The position numbers and the translations under genes are program-made. The notes beneath the pieces were generated by a model, which did not search any database, had not been told where the DNA came from, and saw nothing but the letters and a program-made list of their open reading frames with translations. A DNA stretch of 64,000 nt from Serpentinimonas raichei (GTDB lineage Bacteria > Pseudomonadota > Gammaproteobacteria > Burkholderiales > Burkholderiaceae_C). The DNA is taken from NCBI RefSeq assembly GCF_000828895.1, contig NZ_AP014568.1, forward strand, positions 937,858-1,001,857, given 5' to 3'. This document shows positions 8,363 to 18,967 of this stretch, in pieces. The stretch's first letter is position 1; each line of letters opens with the position of its first letter.

Positions 8363-8847
8363 GGCGCAGCGCGGGCGCTCGGGTCGGTGTCGGCAGCGGC
8401 ATCTTTGGCCGCCGCTGCCTCGCGCAGTGCCTTGGCCGCTTGCAGCCGCAGCTTGATGTGCATGGCGCAGGCCGTGAACAGCGTCACGCACAGCAGCACC
8501 TGCAGCGTCGCCAGCGCCTGCGACCAACCGGTTTCGGTGGTGGCGCGCATCACGCCTTCGAGCACGTACAGCCACACCAGCAAACTCACCCAGCGGTAGG
8601 TGTACATGCGCAGGCGCAGCAGGCCCGGCAGCGGCAACAGCAGCGGCAGCACCTTGAGCGCCCACCACGAGCCGCCTTCGCGCAGCGGCGCCAGCCACAG
8701 CTCCCAGGCCAGGCCGAGCACGATCAAGCCCAGCACGCTGGCCACCGCGATGAATCGGGTGCGCCGGGCCGCCGCGCTGGGTGGGGTGGAGGTGAGCGCC
8801 AAATGGTCGGCGCTGCCTTCGTAATCGGTGGAGGTGCTTGGGTTCAT
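8359..8847 (-). CDS. DUF2069 membrane protein (copy 1)
   Basis: This 162-residue inner membrane protein has four hydrophobic segments, with the family stretch WELWLAPLREGGSWWALKVLPLLLPLPGLLRLRMYTYRWVSLL-like region near residues 47-90 and WLYVLEGVMRATTE. DUF2069 proteins are widespread in beta- and gammaproteobacteria with no known function. It is coupled to the FAD oxidase by ATGA. A second, about 85-90% identical copy lies at 9943-10449; both face the 5' end of yihY, intact in one case and broken in the other. Copy 1 and copy 2 differ mostly in their tails. Confidence 0.9.
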   Translation of the reverse strand: MNPSTSTDYEGSADHLALTSTPPSAAARRTRFIAVASVLGLIVLGLAWELWLAPLREGGSWWALKVLPLLLPLPGLLRLRMYTYRWVSLLVWLYVLEGVMRATTETGWSQALATLQVLLCVTLFTACAMHIKLRLQAAKALREAAAAKDAAADTDPSARAAP

Positions 8848-8937
8848 GAATCAGGGGCCAAAGACCGTGGCATGATAGCCGGATGCAGGCATCCAAATTG
8901 TCAACCGGGGCCATGGGCGCGGCCAATATCTTGCGCC
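8421..8937. repeat. Segmental duplication, copy 1 (DUF2069 gene + yihY 5' end)
   Basis: These 517 bases match 10022-10537 closely and in the same orientation. The copy covers most of the DUF2069 gene, the short divergent promoter region and the first 18 codons of yihY. Homology stops sharply at ttgcgcc (8937). The unit was duplicated and then separated by an IS91-family remnant. Confidence 0.9.
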
Positions 8938-8938
8938 A
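8883..8938 (+). pseudogene. Truncated 5' end of yihY (duplicated fragment)
   Basis: The fragment reads MQASKLSTGAMGAANILR, matching the first residues of intact YihY (MRASKLSSGAMGAAQILR at 10483). It is cut after about 18 codons and followed by unrelated sequence. It is a by-product of the segmental duplication and cannot make a functional protein. Confidence 0.85.
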
Positions 8939-8990
8939 CGCCGAGTTCGGTGGCTTTCTCGACCAGCCAGTCCATGCGCTCGTTGGCTGG
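8939..8990 (-). pseudogene. Short rsmE-like fragment (16S rRNA m3U1498 methyltransferase)
   Basis: On the minus strand about 17 residues read NERMDWLVEKATELGVA, which matches the conserved block before the SPOUT domain of RsmE (pattern krMdwlieKatELGV). Nothing else of the gene is present on either side: one side is the yihY fragment, the other the IS91 remnant. It looks like a piece captured during rearrangement. The match is short, so this is a moderate call. Confidence 0.45.
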
Positions 8991-8999
8991 CCAAGCACA

Positions 9000-9770
9000 G
9001 CGGGTTTTCGGCGGACACCAGCGTGTGCATAGCGGCGCACGACCGCGCCGGGCTGGAGCGGCTGCTGCGCTACTGCGCCCGCCCGCCGTTTGCCATGGAG
9101 CGGCTGCGCAAAGCGGGCAGCGAGCTGGTCTACCGCTGCGCCAAGCAGCACAGCGAGCCCGGCAGCCTGCCTCACAACAAGCGCGGCGTAAAGGCCGATG
9201 AGATCACCCTCACCCCGCTGGAGCTGATTGAACGTATCGCCAAGCTGGTGCCGTCCGCCGCGCACGCACCGCCACCGCTACTTTGGCGTGCTGGCACCGA
9301 ACTCACCCTTGAGGCCTGCCGTCACGGCGCTGGCGCGTGATGCAGCGGTGAAACCGGCGCAGGTGCAAGCCGAGCCAGCCAGCACGGCTGCAGGCGAGGG
9401 CGCACTTGGGGTAAGAAGCCCACTGCCAACCCAGACCGAGCCCGCCCAGCCGGTGCCACCCAAGCGCCCGGCGCACTATTTGTGGGCGGTGCTGATGGCC
9501 CGTATCTACGAGGTGTTCCCGCTGCTGTGCCCCATCTGCGGCGGGCAAATGCACATCATCGCCTTCATCACACACAGTGCCGATATCCGCCAAATACTGG
9601 AGCACATCGGGGTGGAGACGGAGCCGCCGCACATCACCCCGGCACGCGGGCCGCCACTGTGGGACGAGTGCGACGCGCAAGCCGCAGAGGGCGTGGAGCC
9701 AGCCCCAGACTGGGATGAAGCGACCCAGCCGGCCCCGGACTTCGAGGTCGATCAGCGCGTCAGTTGGTAG
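9000..9770 (+). pseudogene. IS91-family transposase remnant (C-terminal, frameshifted)
   Basis: The first part reads GFSADTSVCIAAHDRAGLERLLRYCARPPFA, the region after the Y2 motif of IS91-type rolling-circle transposases, and continues with ITLTPLELIERIAKLVP. Near 9260 the frame shifts by one base: the expected PPRTHRHRYFGVLAPNSPLR continues in another frame and runs to VSW and a TAG stop, through a Cys pair (CPICGGQM). The N-terminal zinc and HUH catalytic parts are missing. This is a dead element, and the likely agent of the rearrangements around it. Confidence 0.85.
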
Positions 9771-9942
9771 GGTGGCAACAGCGGTTAACAGTGGTTTTGC
9801 CAACGTTGCGAGGCAGCGCTGCGCCTGTCACCGCCAAAAACGGGTCATACCGAAAAATCTCGGGCAACTGGCTTTGAGAAATCAACCCAGCAGTCCCCTG
9901 TGTGCATGCCTGAGACGCCCCAAACGTGTGCCATACTTGTGC
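9771..9942. other. Non-coding end of the IS91-family remnant
   Basis: I see no gene here. The stretch lies between the transposase stop and the end of the second DUF2069 gene. It is less GC-rich than the flanks and may hold the right end of the IS91 element (such elements have no inverted repeats, so the end cannot be fixed by eye). Confidence 0.4.
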
Positions 9943-10449
9943 TCATGCGGTTGGATTTCCTATCCCCACGCCAGCTCCAGATGCACTTGCCGCCTGAGCT
10001 GTTTCCTGAGCCGCCGTCGCATCGCGCATGGCCTTGGCTGCTTGCAGCCGCAGCTTGATGTGCATGGCGCAGGCTGTGAACAGCGCCACGCACAGCAGCA
10101 CCTGAATCGTGGCCAGCGCTTGCGACCAGCCGGCTTCGGTGGTGGCGCGCACCACGCCCTCGAGGAAGTAGAGCCACACCAGCAGGCTCACCCAGCGGTA
10201 GGTGTACATGCGCAGGCGCAGCAGGCCCGGCAGCGGCAGCAGCAGCGGCAGCACCTTGAGCGCCCACCACGAGCCACCCTCGCGCAGCGGTGCCAGCCAC
10301 AGCTCCCAGGCCAGGCCGAGCACGATCAGCGCCAGCACGCTGACCACGGCGATGAACCGCGTGCGCCGCGCAGCAGCCGAGGGTGGGGTGGATACGAGCG
10401 CCAGGTGCGCGGCAGTGCCGTCGAAATCGGGGGAGGGGCTTGGGTTCAT
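9943..10449 (-). CDS. DUF2069 membrane protein (copy 2)
   Basis: This is the second copy of the DUF2069 gene: 168 residues from the ATG that aligns with copy 1 (MNPSPSPDF against MNPSTSTDY); a start 24 bases further upstream is possible. The core (about residues 25-140) is nearly identical to copy 1, with mainly conservative changes (for example YVLEGVM to YFLEGVV). The C-terminal tail ASASGAGVGIGNPTA is new, because the homology ends at the duplication border. It is divergent from intact yihY with only 33 bases between the starts. Confidence 0.87.
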   Translation of the reverse strand: MNPSPSPDFDGTAAHLALVSTPPSAAARRTRFIAVVSVLALIVLGLAWELWLAPLREGGSWWALKVLPLLLPLPGLLRLRMYTYRWVSLLVWLYFLEGVVRATTEAGWSQALATIQVLLCVALFTACAMHIKLRLQAAKAMRDATAAQETAQAASASGAGVGIGNPTA

Positions 10450-10537
10450 GGAGTGGGGCATGGACGGTGGCATGATAGCGCCATGCGGGCATCCAAACTG
10501 TCATCTGGGGCCATGGGCGCGGCCCAAATCTTGCGCC
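10022..10537. repeat. Segmental duplication, copy 2 (DUF2069 gene + yihY 5' end)
   Basis: This is the partner of 8421-8937. This copy keeps the full yihY gene on its right; copy 1 keeps the FAD oxidase on its left. The ancestral order was therefore most simply FAD oxidase-DUF2069-yihY, with a later tandem duplication or insertion. Confidence 0.9.
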
Positions 10538-11742
10538 GACCGGCCCAGACCCTGTGGGAAGGGCTGCTGCACTTCCCGTGGCGCACCACGGTACAGACGC
10601 TGCGCGCGCGCTTTCGCGCCGACGACCTGAGCAACGCTGCCGCCAGTCTGTCGTTCACCACCGCCTTTGCCTTGGTGCCTTTCATCACCGTGGCGCTGGC
10701 CGTGTTCAGCCTGTTTCCGGCCTTTGCCCGCGTCGAGCTGCAGGTGCGCCAGTGGCTGCTCAGCGGCCTGATTCCGCCGCACATCGCCGAGCCCATGGCG
10801 CAGTACCTGTCGCAGTTTTCGGCCCACGCCACACAGATGGGCGTGGTCGGGGCGGTGGGGCTGCTGCTCACGGTGCTGGTGATGGTCTGGTCGATCGACC
10901 TCAAGCTCAATGAAATCTGGCGCGTGCGCCGCATGCGCTCGTTCATGCAGCGGCTGCTGATCTATTGGAGCCTGCTGACGCTGGGCCCGTTGCTCATCGG
11001 CCTGAGCCTGAGCCTGAGCTCGTATGCGCTCTCGGTCTCGCAGGGCTGGGTGCAGGGCGTGCACGGGCTGCTGTTTACGCTGCTGGAGGGGCTGGAGTTT
11101 GCGGTGATCGTGCTGGCCATCGGGGCCATGTTTCGCTACGTGCCCAACGCCAGCGTGCGCTGGAGCCATGCGCTCGCCGGCGGCCTGTTTGCGGCCCTTG
11201 GGGTCGAGCTGGTCAAGGGCCTGCTGGCTTGGTATCTGGTGGCCATGCCCACGCTCTCGCTGCTCTATGGCACGCTGGCCACGCTGCCCATTTTGCTGTT
11301 CTGGGTCTATCTGGTGTGGGTGATCGTGCTGCTGGGCGCGGTGGTGGCGGCTTATCTGCCCAGCCTGCTGGCCGGGGTGGCGCGGCGCGGCGACGCACCG
11401 GGCTGGCACATGCAACTGGCGCTGGAGGCGCTGGCGCAGCTGCAGCTCGAGCGCCAAGCCGGGGGGCGCGGCCTGCCGCTGGACGCGCTGGCAGCAAGGC
11501 TGCGCGTCGATACGCTGCAGCTCGAAGCCCCGCTGGAGGCGCTGCAGGCGCTCGACTGGGTCGGGCGGCTCGACGAAGGCGGTGAGCGCTTCGTATTGTT
11601 GGTCGATCCGGTGCAGACCGCTGCCTCGCCGCTGCTGCAAAGCCTGCTGCTGCCGGTCGAGCCCAGCACGCTGGCGCTGTGGCAGCGCAGCCGCTGGAGC
11701 GAGGCGCGGCTGGCCGATCTGCTGCCGCAGCACGGTGTCTGA
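10483..11742 (+). CDS. yihY: YihY/BrkB family inner membrane protein
   Basis: This is a 419-residue UPF0761/YihY protein. About six membrane helices occupy residues 45-305, with the family stretches DDLSNAAASLSFTTAFALVPF near 47, WSIDLKLNEIWRVRR near 140 and ASVRWSHALAGGLFAAL near 224. A C-terminal cytoplasmic domain of about 110 residues looks like a winged helix (LPLDALAARLRVDTLQLEAPLEAL). It was once called RNase BN by mistake; its function is unknown. The ATG at 10483 was chosen because it is conserved in the duplicated fragment at 8883. The stop abuts the stop of the convergent hydrolase. Confidence 0.92.
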   Translation: MRASKLSSGAMGAAQILRRPAQTLWEGLLHFPWRTTVQTLRARFRADDLSNAAASLSFTTAFALVPFITVALAVFSLFPAFARVELQVRQWLLSGLIPPHIAEPMAQYLSQFSAHATQMGVVGAVGLLLTVLVMVWSIDLKLNEIWRVRRMRSFMQRLLIYWSLLTLGPLLIGLSLSLSSYALSVSQGWVQGVHGLLFTLLEGLEFAVIVLAIGAMFRYVPNASVRWSHALAGGLFAALGVELVKGLLAWYLVAMPTLSLLYGTLATLPILLFWVYLVWVIVLLGAVVAAYLPSLLAGVARRGDAPGWHMQLALEALAQLQLERQAGGRGLPLDALAARLRVDTLQLEAPLEALQALDWVGRLDEGGERFVLLVDPVQTAASPLLQSLLLPVEPSTLALWQRSRWSEARLADLLPQHGV

Positions 11743-12555
11743 TCAGGGTGGCGGCAGGTAGTCGCGCAGGCCTTGCAGCACCGCCTCGGGGGCTTCGCTC
11801 ATCAGGGCGTGGCCCGCAGCCAAACGCAGCACGCGGCTGCCCGTTGGGGCGGCGTCGATCAAACTTTGCGCCGCTTTGGGTGGCGTCATCTGGTCGTGCT
11901 GGCCCAAAATGAACAACACCGGGCGGCTCAGGCGCTGCAGCGCTTGCAGGCCTTGGTCGTAGCGGTCGCAGGCCGCAAAGCCCCGTTGCAGCAGGTTGGT
12001 TTGGGGGTTGCTGGCCAGCACGCGGCGCATCAGGGCGCGCGCGCAGCCGCGCAGCCACGTGCCGGGGCCGAGCACCGACGGCCCGCTGGCCAAGCTGCTG
12101 TGGCTGTACTGGTTGATGCGCTCGATGGCTTGCAGCGGCTGCTCTTGCGCTTGCTGCAGCAGGGCGGGCGCGACGCGCATGGGGTAGGCGCTGCCCACCA
12201 GCGCCAAGTGGCTGATCCGCTGCGGCGCCGTGGCGCTGGCGTGCAGCGCGATCAGCGAGCCCCAGCTGTGCCCGACCAGCGCCGCTTGCTCGATCTGCAG
12301 CGCATCCAGCAGCGCCAGCACGCTGGCGGCGGCTTCCTCCACGCTCGCCGGCGCCGCGCCGCCGCTGCGGCCGTGGCCAGGCAGGTCGATGGCCAGCACG
12401 TTGAAGCCGTGGTGCGCGAGGTAGCGGCTTTGCAAAATCCAGACGCTGTGGTCGTTGAGCACGCCGTGGATGAAGACCACGGTCGGGCGCTGCGGCGCCA
12501 AGGGGCGGCCGCCGGTGTAGGCGTACAGGGGGCCGCTGGGCAGGTCGATCAACAT
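11743..12555 (-). CDS. Alpha/beta hydrolase
   Basis: This is a 270-residue alpha/beta-hydrolase fold enzyme. It has the oxyanion HG near residue 30 (VFIHGVLNDHSVW), the nucleophile elbow GHSWGS near 95 (Ser97), an Asp in LGQHDQMTPP near 220 and the catalytic His in AAGHALMSEAP near 248. The lid between residues 130 and 195 is helical. It follows metY by 4 bases on the same strand, so the two are probably cotranscribed. Esterase, lipase or haloperoxidase-like activity is possible; the substrate is unknown. Confidence 0.85.
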   Translation of the reverse strand: MLIDLPSGPLYAYTGGRPLAPQRPTVVFIHGVLNDHSVWILQSRYLAHHGFNVLAIDLPGHGRSGGAAPASVEEAAASVLALLDALQIEQAALVGHSWGSLIALHASATAPQRISHLALVGSAYPMRVAPALLQQAQEQPLQAIERINQYSHSSLASGPSVLGPGTWLRGCARALMRRVLASNPQTNLLQRGFAACDRYDQGLQALQRLSRPVLFILGQHDQMTPPKAAQSLIDAAPTGSRVLRLAAGHALMSEAPEAVLQGLRDYLPPP

Positions 12556-12559
12556 GGTT

Positions 12560-13861
12560 TTAGCCTCCTGCCTTTTCTGCCACCTTGAGGGCGCGCTTGA
12601 GGTCGTCGATCAGGTCGGCTGGGTCTTCGAGCCCGATCGACAGCCGGATGGTGCCGGCGCCGATGCTGGCCGCCGCCAGTTCGGCGTCGTTGAGGCGAAA
12701 GTGGGTGGTGCTGGCCGGGTGGATGACGAGGCTGCGGCAGTCGCCCACATTGGCCAGGTGGCTGAATAGCTGCAGCGCCTCGATGAAGGCGCGGCCTTGG
12801 GCGCGGCTGCCCTTGAGGTCGAAGCTGAACACGCTGCCAGCCCCGCGTGGCAGCAGCCGCTGGGCCAGCGCGTGGCTGGGGTGCGACTCCAGCAGCGGGT
12901 GCCCGACCCGGCCCACAAAGGGGTGGCGCGCCAGAAATTGCACCACTTGTTCGGTGTTGCCCACATGGCGCGCCATGCGCAGCGGCAGGGTTTCGATGCC
13001 TTGCAAAATCAGCCAGGCGCTGTGCGGGCTCAGGCAGGCGCCAAAGTCGCGCAGACCCTCGCGGCGCGCGCGCAGCAAGAAGGCACCGACGGTGGCTTCC
13101 TCGCTGAACACCATGTCGTGAAAACCGGCGTAGGGCGCGCACAGCTCCGGGTGGCGTCCGGCGCGCTCCCAGTCGAAGCTGCCGCCATCGACCAGCACGC
13201 CGCCGATCACGGTGCCGTGGCCGCTGAGGAACTTGGTCGCCGAGTGCAGCACCAAGTCGGCCCCCAGCGCCAGCGGCTGCATCAGCCACGGGGTGGTGAG
13301 CGTGCTGTCGAGCAGCAGCGGCAGGCCGGCCTCGTGCGCGATCTGCGCCACGGCGGGCACGTCGAGCACGTCCAGCCCCGGGTTGCCCAGCGTCTCGCCA
13401 AACAACAGCCGGGTGTTGGGGCGCACGGCGGCGCGCCAGCCGTCGAGGTCGGCCGGTGCCACAAAGGTGGTTTCGATGCCAAAGCGGCGCAGCGTGTGCT
13501 GCAGCAGGTTGTGGCTGCCGCCGTAGAGCGCGCTCGATGCCACCAGGTGCCCGCCGGCCCCCATCAGGGTCGCCACGGCCAGGTGCAGCGCCGCCTGCCC
13601 GCTGGCGGTGGCAATGGCCCCCACGCCGCCTTCGAGCGCGGCCACGCGCTGCTCCAGCACCGCGTTGGTGGGGTTGCTGATGCGGCTATAGACATGGCCG
13701 GCGCGCTCCAGGTTGAACAGCGCCGCCGCGTGGTCGCACGATTCGAACACGAACGAGGTGCTCAGGTGGATCGGCAGCGCGCGCGCACCGGTGCCGGGGT
13801 CGGGGGCGGCACCGGCGTGCAGCGCCAGGGTGTCGAAGCCGGGGTCGGCAAAGCCGCTCAT
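12560..13861 (-). CDS. metY: O-acetylhomoserine sulfhydrylase (MetY-type PLP enzyme)
   Basis: This enzyme makes homocysteine from O-acetyl- (or O-succinyl-) homoserine and sulfide. The 433 residues begin FDTLALHAGAAPDPGTGARA and PIHLSTSFVFES, the MetY signature, with YSRISNPTNAVLEQRVAALE near 60, SGQAALHLA and the PLP lysine in SATKFLSGHG near 207. C-terminal HPASTTHFRLND and IRLSIGLEDPADLIDDL are typical of the Cys/Met-metabolism PLP family. The length fits MetY (about 430) rather than MetB/MetC (about 390). It heads a two-gene unit with the alpha/beta hydrolase. Confidence 0.92.
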   Translation of the reverse strand: MSGFADPGFDTLALHAGAAPDPGTGARALPIHLSTSFVFESCDHAAALFNLERAGHVYSRISNPTNAVLEQRVAALEGGVGAIATASGQAALHLAVATLMGAGGHLVASSALYGGSHNLLQHTLRRFGIETTFVAPADLDGWRAAVRPNTRLLFGETLGNPGLDVLDVPAVAQIAHEAGLPLLLDSTLTTPWLMQPLALGADLVLHSATKFLSGHGTVIGGVLVDGGSFDWERAGRHPELCAPYAGFHDMVFSEEATVGAFLLRARREGLRDFGACLSPHSAWLILQGIETLPLRMARHVGNTEQVVQFLARHPFVGRVGHPLLESHPSHALAQRLLPRGAGSVFSFDLKGSRAQGRAFIEALQLFSHLANVGDCRSLVIHPASTTHFRLNDAELAAASIGAGTIRLSIGLEDPADLIDDLKRALKVAEKAGG

Positions 13862-13960
13862 GGGGTGCTCCTGGGGGTCGGGTTTGTGTGGGGTGATAGC
13901 GCTGCCATTGTGGGCTATATTTGAGGCCGTCAGCCAGTCGGCCAGCACAGGAGTTTCAGC

Positions 13961-14422
13961 ATGAAGGTCAGCGATATTTTGCGTGTCAAAGGCGGCACGC
14001 TCTACACCGTCTCCCCCGATGTCCCCTTGAGCCAGGCGGTGCAGACCATGGCCGAGCTCGACATCGGCTCGCTGGCGGTGATGGAGTACGGCGAATTGGT
14101 CGGCATGCTGACCTTTCGCGAGGTGCTGCACACGGTGGCCAAAAACAGCGGCAATTGCGGCGCCGGCAGCGTGCGCGCCGTGATGGACGACCACCCCATG
14201 AGCTGCACCAGCCAGACCGACTTGGAGCAGGTGCGCCCGCTCATGCTGCAAAAGCACAGCCGCTACATGCCGGTGATGGACGACCGCATGCTCATGGGCG
14301 TGATCAGCTTTTACGACGTGGCCAAGGCGGTGGTGGAGGCGCAGAACTTCGAGAACAAAATGCTCAAAGCCTACATCCGCGACTGGCCCGAGGAAGAGGC
14401 GCAGCCGGCCGACAAGGCCTGA
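13961..14422 (+). CDS. CBS-domain protein
   Basis: This is a 153-residue protein made of two CBS motifs (about residues 8-65 and 75-130). The motifs show the usual ends, SLAVMEYGELVGMLTFREVL and YMPVMDDRMLMGVISFYDVAK. Stand-alone CBS pairs bind adenine nucleotides and act as energy sensors; the partner is unknown. A Cys in GNCGAGSVRAVM and SCTSQTD lies between the motifs. It precedes aroC by 40 bases, but aroC appears to have its own promoter. Confidence 0.9.
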   Translation: MKVSDILRVKGGTLYTVSPDVPLSQAVQTMAELDIGSLAVMEYGELVGMLTFREVLHTVAKNSGNCGAGSVRAVMDDHPMSCTSQTDLEQVRPLMLQKHSRYMPVMDDRMLMGVISFYDVAKAVVEAQNFENKMLKAYIRDWPEEEAQPADKA

Positions 14423-14448
14423 GGCAGCTAGGCATAGGGGTGATCTGG

Positions 14449-14462
14449 GATAATCTGCCCGC
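14449..14462 (+). promoter_or_regulatory. Putative aroC promoter -10 with near-leaderless start
   Basis: The sequence GGGATAATCT carries a good -10 hexamer (GATAAT, 14449-14454). Transcription would begin about 14461, only a few bases before the aroC ATG at 14463, and no Shine-Dalgarno is present. This suggests a leaderless or near-leaderless message. It is an inference from spacing only. Confidence 0.4.
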
Positions 14463-15563
14463 ATGAGCGGCAACACCTTCGGCACCCTGTTTTGCGTCAC
14501 CAACTTTGGTGAATCCCACGGCCCGGCCATTGGCTGCGTGATCGACGGCTGCCCGCCCGGGCTGGCCTTGAGCGAGGCCGACATCCAGCCGGAGCTGGAC
14601 CGGCGCCGCCCCGGCAGCAGCGCCTTCGTGACCCAGCGCAAGGAGCCCGACCAGGTGCAAATCCTCAGCGGCGTCTATCAGGGCCAGACCACCGGCACCC
14701 CGATCGCCCTGCTCATCCCCAACACCGACCCGCGCAGCAAAGACTACGGCGACATCGTCCAAACCTTCCGCCCCGGCCACGCCGACTACAGCTACTGGCG
14801 CAAATACGGCCTGCGCGACCCGCGCGGTGGCGGGCGCTCCTCGGCGCGCCTGACCGCGCCCACCGTGGCCGCCGGGGCGGTGGCCAAAAAGTGGCTGCAG
14901 CAGCAATACGGCATCGGTTTCAAAGGCTGCCTGACGGCGCTGGGCGCGCTCGAAATCCCCTTCGAGGGCTGGGAGCACGTGGAGCGCAACCCCTTCTTTG
15001 CCCCGGTGTCCGATGTGGCCGAGCTGGAGCAGTATCTGCTCGACCTGCGCAAGCGCGGCGACTCCTGCGGCGCGCGGCTGCGCGTGCTGGCGCACGGGGT
15101 GCCAGCCGGCTTGGGCCAGCCGATCTACGACAAGCTCGATGCCGACATCGCCTACGCCATGATGGGGCTCAACGCCGTCAAGGGGGTGGAGATCGGGGCC
15201 GGTTTTGCCTGCGTGGCCGACTTGGGCAGCACGCATGGCGATGCGCTCACGCCGGAAGGCTTCGTGGGCAACAAGGCCGGTGGGGTGCTGGGCGGCATCA
15301 GCAGCGGGCAAGACATCGAGGTCGCGCTGGCGATCAAACCCACCAGCTCGATCCTGCTGCCGCGCCCCTCGATCGACCTGCACGGCCAAGCCACCGAGGT
15401 CATCACCAAAGGCCGCCACGACCCCTGCGTGGGCCTGCGCGCGGTGCCCATTGCCGAGGCGCTGCTGGCGCTGGTGCTGATGGACCACGCGCTGCGCCAG
15501 CGCGCCCAGTGCGGCGATGTGCGGTTGGAACAGGCACCGATTGCGGCGGTGGCACCGGGCTAA
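14463..15563 (+). CDS. aroC: Chorismate synthase
   Basis: AroC makes chorismate from EPSP, using reduced FMN, as the last step of the shikimate pathway. The 366 residues contain all three family signatures: [18 protein letters not shown] near residue 11, [29 protein letters not shown] block near 103-130, and the C-terminal [18 protein letters not shown] near 320. The length matches the family (about 360). The genes aroQ (convergent, just downstream) and aroE (59499) belong to the same pathway. Confidence 0.97.
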   Translation: MSGNTFGTLFCVTNFGESHGPAIGCVIDGCPPGLALSEADIQPELDRRRPGSSAFVTQRKEPDQVQILSGVYQGQTTGTPIALLIPNTDPRSKDYGDIVQTFRPGHADYSYWRKYGLRDPRGGGRSSARLTAPTVAAGAVAKKWLQQQYGIGFKGCLTALGALEIPFEGWEHVERNPFFAPVSDVAELEQYLLDLRKRGDSCGARLRVLAHGVPAGLGQPIYDKLDADIAYAMMGLNAVKGVEIGAGFACVADLGSTHGDALTPEGFVGNKAGGVLGGISSGQDIEVALAIKPTSSILLPRPSIDLHGQATEVITKGRHDPCVGLRAVPIAEALLALVLMDHALRQRAQCGDVRLEQAPIAAVAPG

Positions 15564-15588
15564 AGCCTTGAGGGGTTCAAGCCCCGTG

Positions 15589-16044
15589 TCAGGCCCTAAA
15601 TTTGCGCACCAACGCCTCCAGCGCAATCTGGTAGCCCTCTACGCCAAAGCCGATCACAATCCCGGCCGCCGCCGGCGAGAGGTAGGAGTGGTGCCGGAAG
15701 GGCTCGCGCGCGTGCACGTTGGAGATGTGGCACTCGATCACCGGCAGCTGCGGCACGCCCTTGACGGCATCGTGCAGCGCCACCGAGGTGTGGGTGTAGG
15801 CGCCGGGGTTGAACACACAGCCCAGCGCCAAACCGGCGCGCTGCAACTGCCCGTACTCGTGCAGCTTGTCGATCAGCGCGCCTTCCCAGTTGCTCTGCAG
15901 GCATTCGGCGGCGTAGCCCAGCCTGGCGGCGCTGTGCTGGAACGCCGCCTCCACGTCGGCCAGCGTGGTGTGCCCGTACAGCTCGGGCTCGCGTGTGCCG
16001 AGCAGGTTCAAATTCGGTCCGTTGAGGAGCAGGATTTTTTTCAT
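15589..16044 (-). CDS. aroQ: 3-dehydroquinate dehydratase, type II
   Basis: AroQ dehydrates 3-dehydroquinate in the shikimate pathway. The 151-residue chain shows the type II pattern: [21 protein letters not shown] with the active Arg and Tyr near residues 18-24, [15 protein letters not shown] near 80 and [19 protein letters not shown] near 104 with the catalytic His. Its start overlaps the stop of... rather, its ATG lies 4 bases inside the end of the upstream EamA gene (ATGA), so the two are coupled. It is convergent with aroC. Confidence 0.96.
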   Translation of the reverse strand: MKKILLLNGPNLNLLGTREPELYGHTTLADVEAAFQHSAARLGYAAECLQSNWEGALIDKLHEYGQLQRAGLALGCVFNPGAYTHTSVALHDAVKGVPQLPVIECHISNVHAREPFRHHSYLSPAAAGIVIGFGVEGYQIALEALVRKFRA

Positions 16045-16937
16045 GAACCCGATTGTGCGCCGATTTTTTGGCGCGGCCAGCGCAGCGCACCGGTGGCCAG
16101 CAGCACCCCGAGCAAGATCACGCCGCCGCCCACGACCATGCTCAGCGTGACCGCCTCATCCAGCAGCAGCGCGCCGTAGAGCAGGGCAAAAACCGGGATG
16201 AGGAAGGTTACGGTGAGCGCCTTGCTGGCCCCGGCGCGGGCGATCAGGCGAAAAAACAGCAGATAGGCCAGCGCCGAGCACAGCAGTCCGACCGCCAGCA
16301 CCGCGCCCCAAGCCCCTAGGCTGGGGGTCTGGGTCGGCCAGAACCAAGCCATCGGCAGCGCCAGCACCAGCGCCGCTCCTACTTGGCTGCCGCCCACGAT
16401 CACCAGCGGCGGCACATCGCTCAGGTAGCGCCGGTGGTGGCTGGCCGCCAGACCGTAGCACAGCGTGGCACCCAGGCAAGCCAGCACCGCCCAGCCGGTG
16501 CCACCGCCACCAAAATCGGCTTTCGGCCATGAGAGCAGCAGCACCCCGGCAAAGCCCACCGCCAGCCCCAGCGCCCGCCCGGCGGGCAGGCGCTCGCGCA
16601 GCCACAGCCAAGCCACCACCGCCCCAAACAGCGGCGTGGTGGCGTTCAAAATCGCCGACAAGCCGGTTGAGATCGACAGCAGCGCCCAAGCAAACAGCGC
16701 AAACGGCAGCGCCGAACTCAGCAGCCCCGAAACAAAAATCGCCCCGGCGTGCTGGCGCAGCAGGCGCCAGTGCCCGGCCAGGAGCAGCAGCGGCAACAGC
16801 GCGGCCGCCGCCACGCTCACGCGCAGGCCGGCGGTGGCCCAAGGCCCAAACTCGGCCGCGCCCAGCATCATGAACAGAAACGAGGAGCCCCACAGGGCGG
16901 CCAGGAGCAGGAATTCAGCGGCGATGGGCAGGTGCAT
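16041..16937 (-). CDS. EamA/DMT-family permease
   Basis: This is a ten-helix EamA permease of 298 residues with two repeats (about residues 5-140 and 150-285). The start [20 protein letters not shown] has the conserved WG in helix 1. The family stretch [26 protein letters not shown] ([33 protein letters not shown]) is clear near residue 95-130. The substrate is unknown. It is translationally coupled to aroQ; co-occurrence with a shikimate gene does not define its cargo. Confidence 0.88.
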   Translation of the reverse strand: MHLPIAAEFLLLAALWGSSFLFMMLGAAEFGPWATAGLRVSVAAAALLPLLLLAGHWRLLRQHAGAIFVSGLLSSALPFALFAWALLSISTGLSAILNATTPLFGAVVAWLWLRERLPAGRALGLAVGFAGVLLLSWPKADFGGGGTGWAVLACLGATLCYGLAASHHRRYLSDVPPLVIVGGSQVGAALVLALPMAWFWPTQTPSLGAWGAVLAVGLLCSALAYLLFFRLIARAGASKALTVTFLIPVFALLYGALLLDEAVTLSMVVGGGVILLGVLLATGALRWPRQKIGAQSGS

Positions 16938-17012
16938 CGGTGGGATTGTCGCTCAGCGGGCGTGCGCGGGCGGGGCCAAGCTGCAACACCGGCGACGCGC
17001 CCGCCAGCCGCC

Positions 17013-18887
<1,875 letters not shown>

Positions 18888-18967
18888 GCGCGGATTTTAG
18901 GGGTTCGCTTGGCTGGAAGCTGCGCTCCATGACTGCCGATGGCGCTTTCGGCCTGCACCTGCGGGGC

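Noticed and set aside
8440..9201. A 253-codon plus-strand open frame across the DUF2069 copy and the IS91 scar
   Set aside because: It crosses three unrelated segments in shadow frames and has no consistent similarity.
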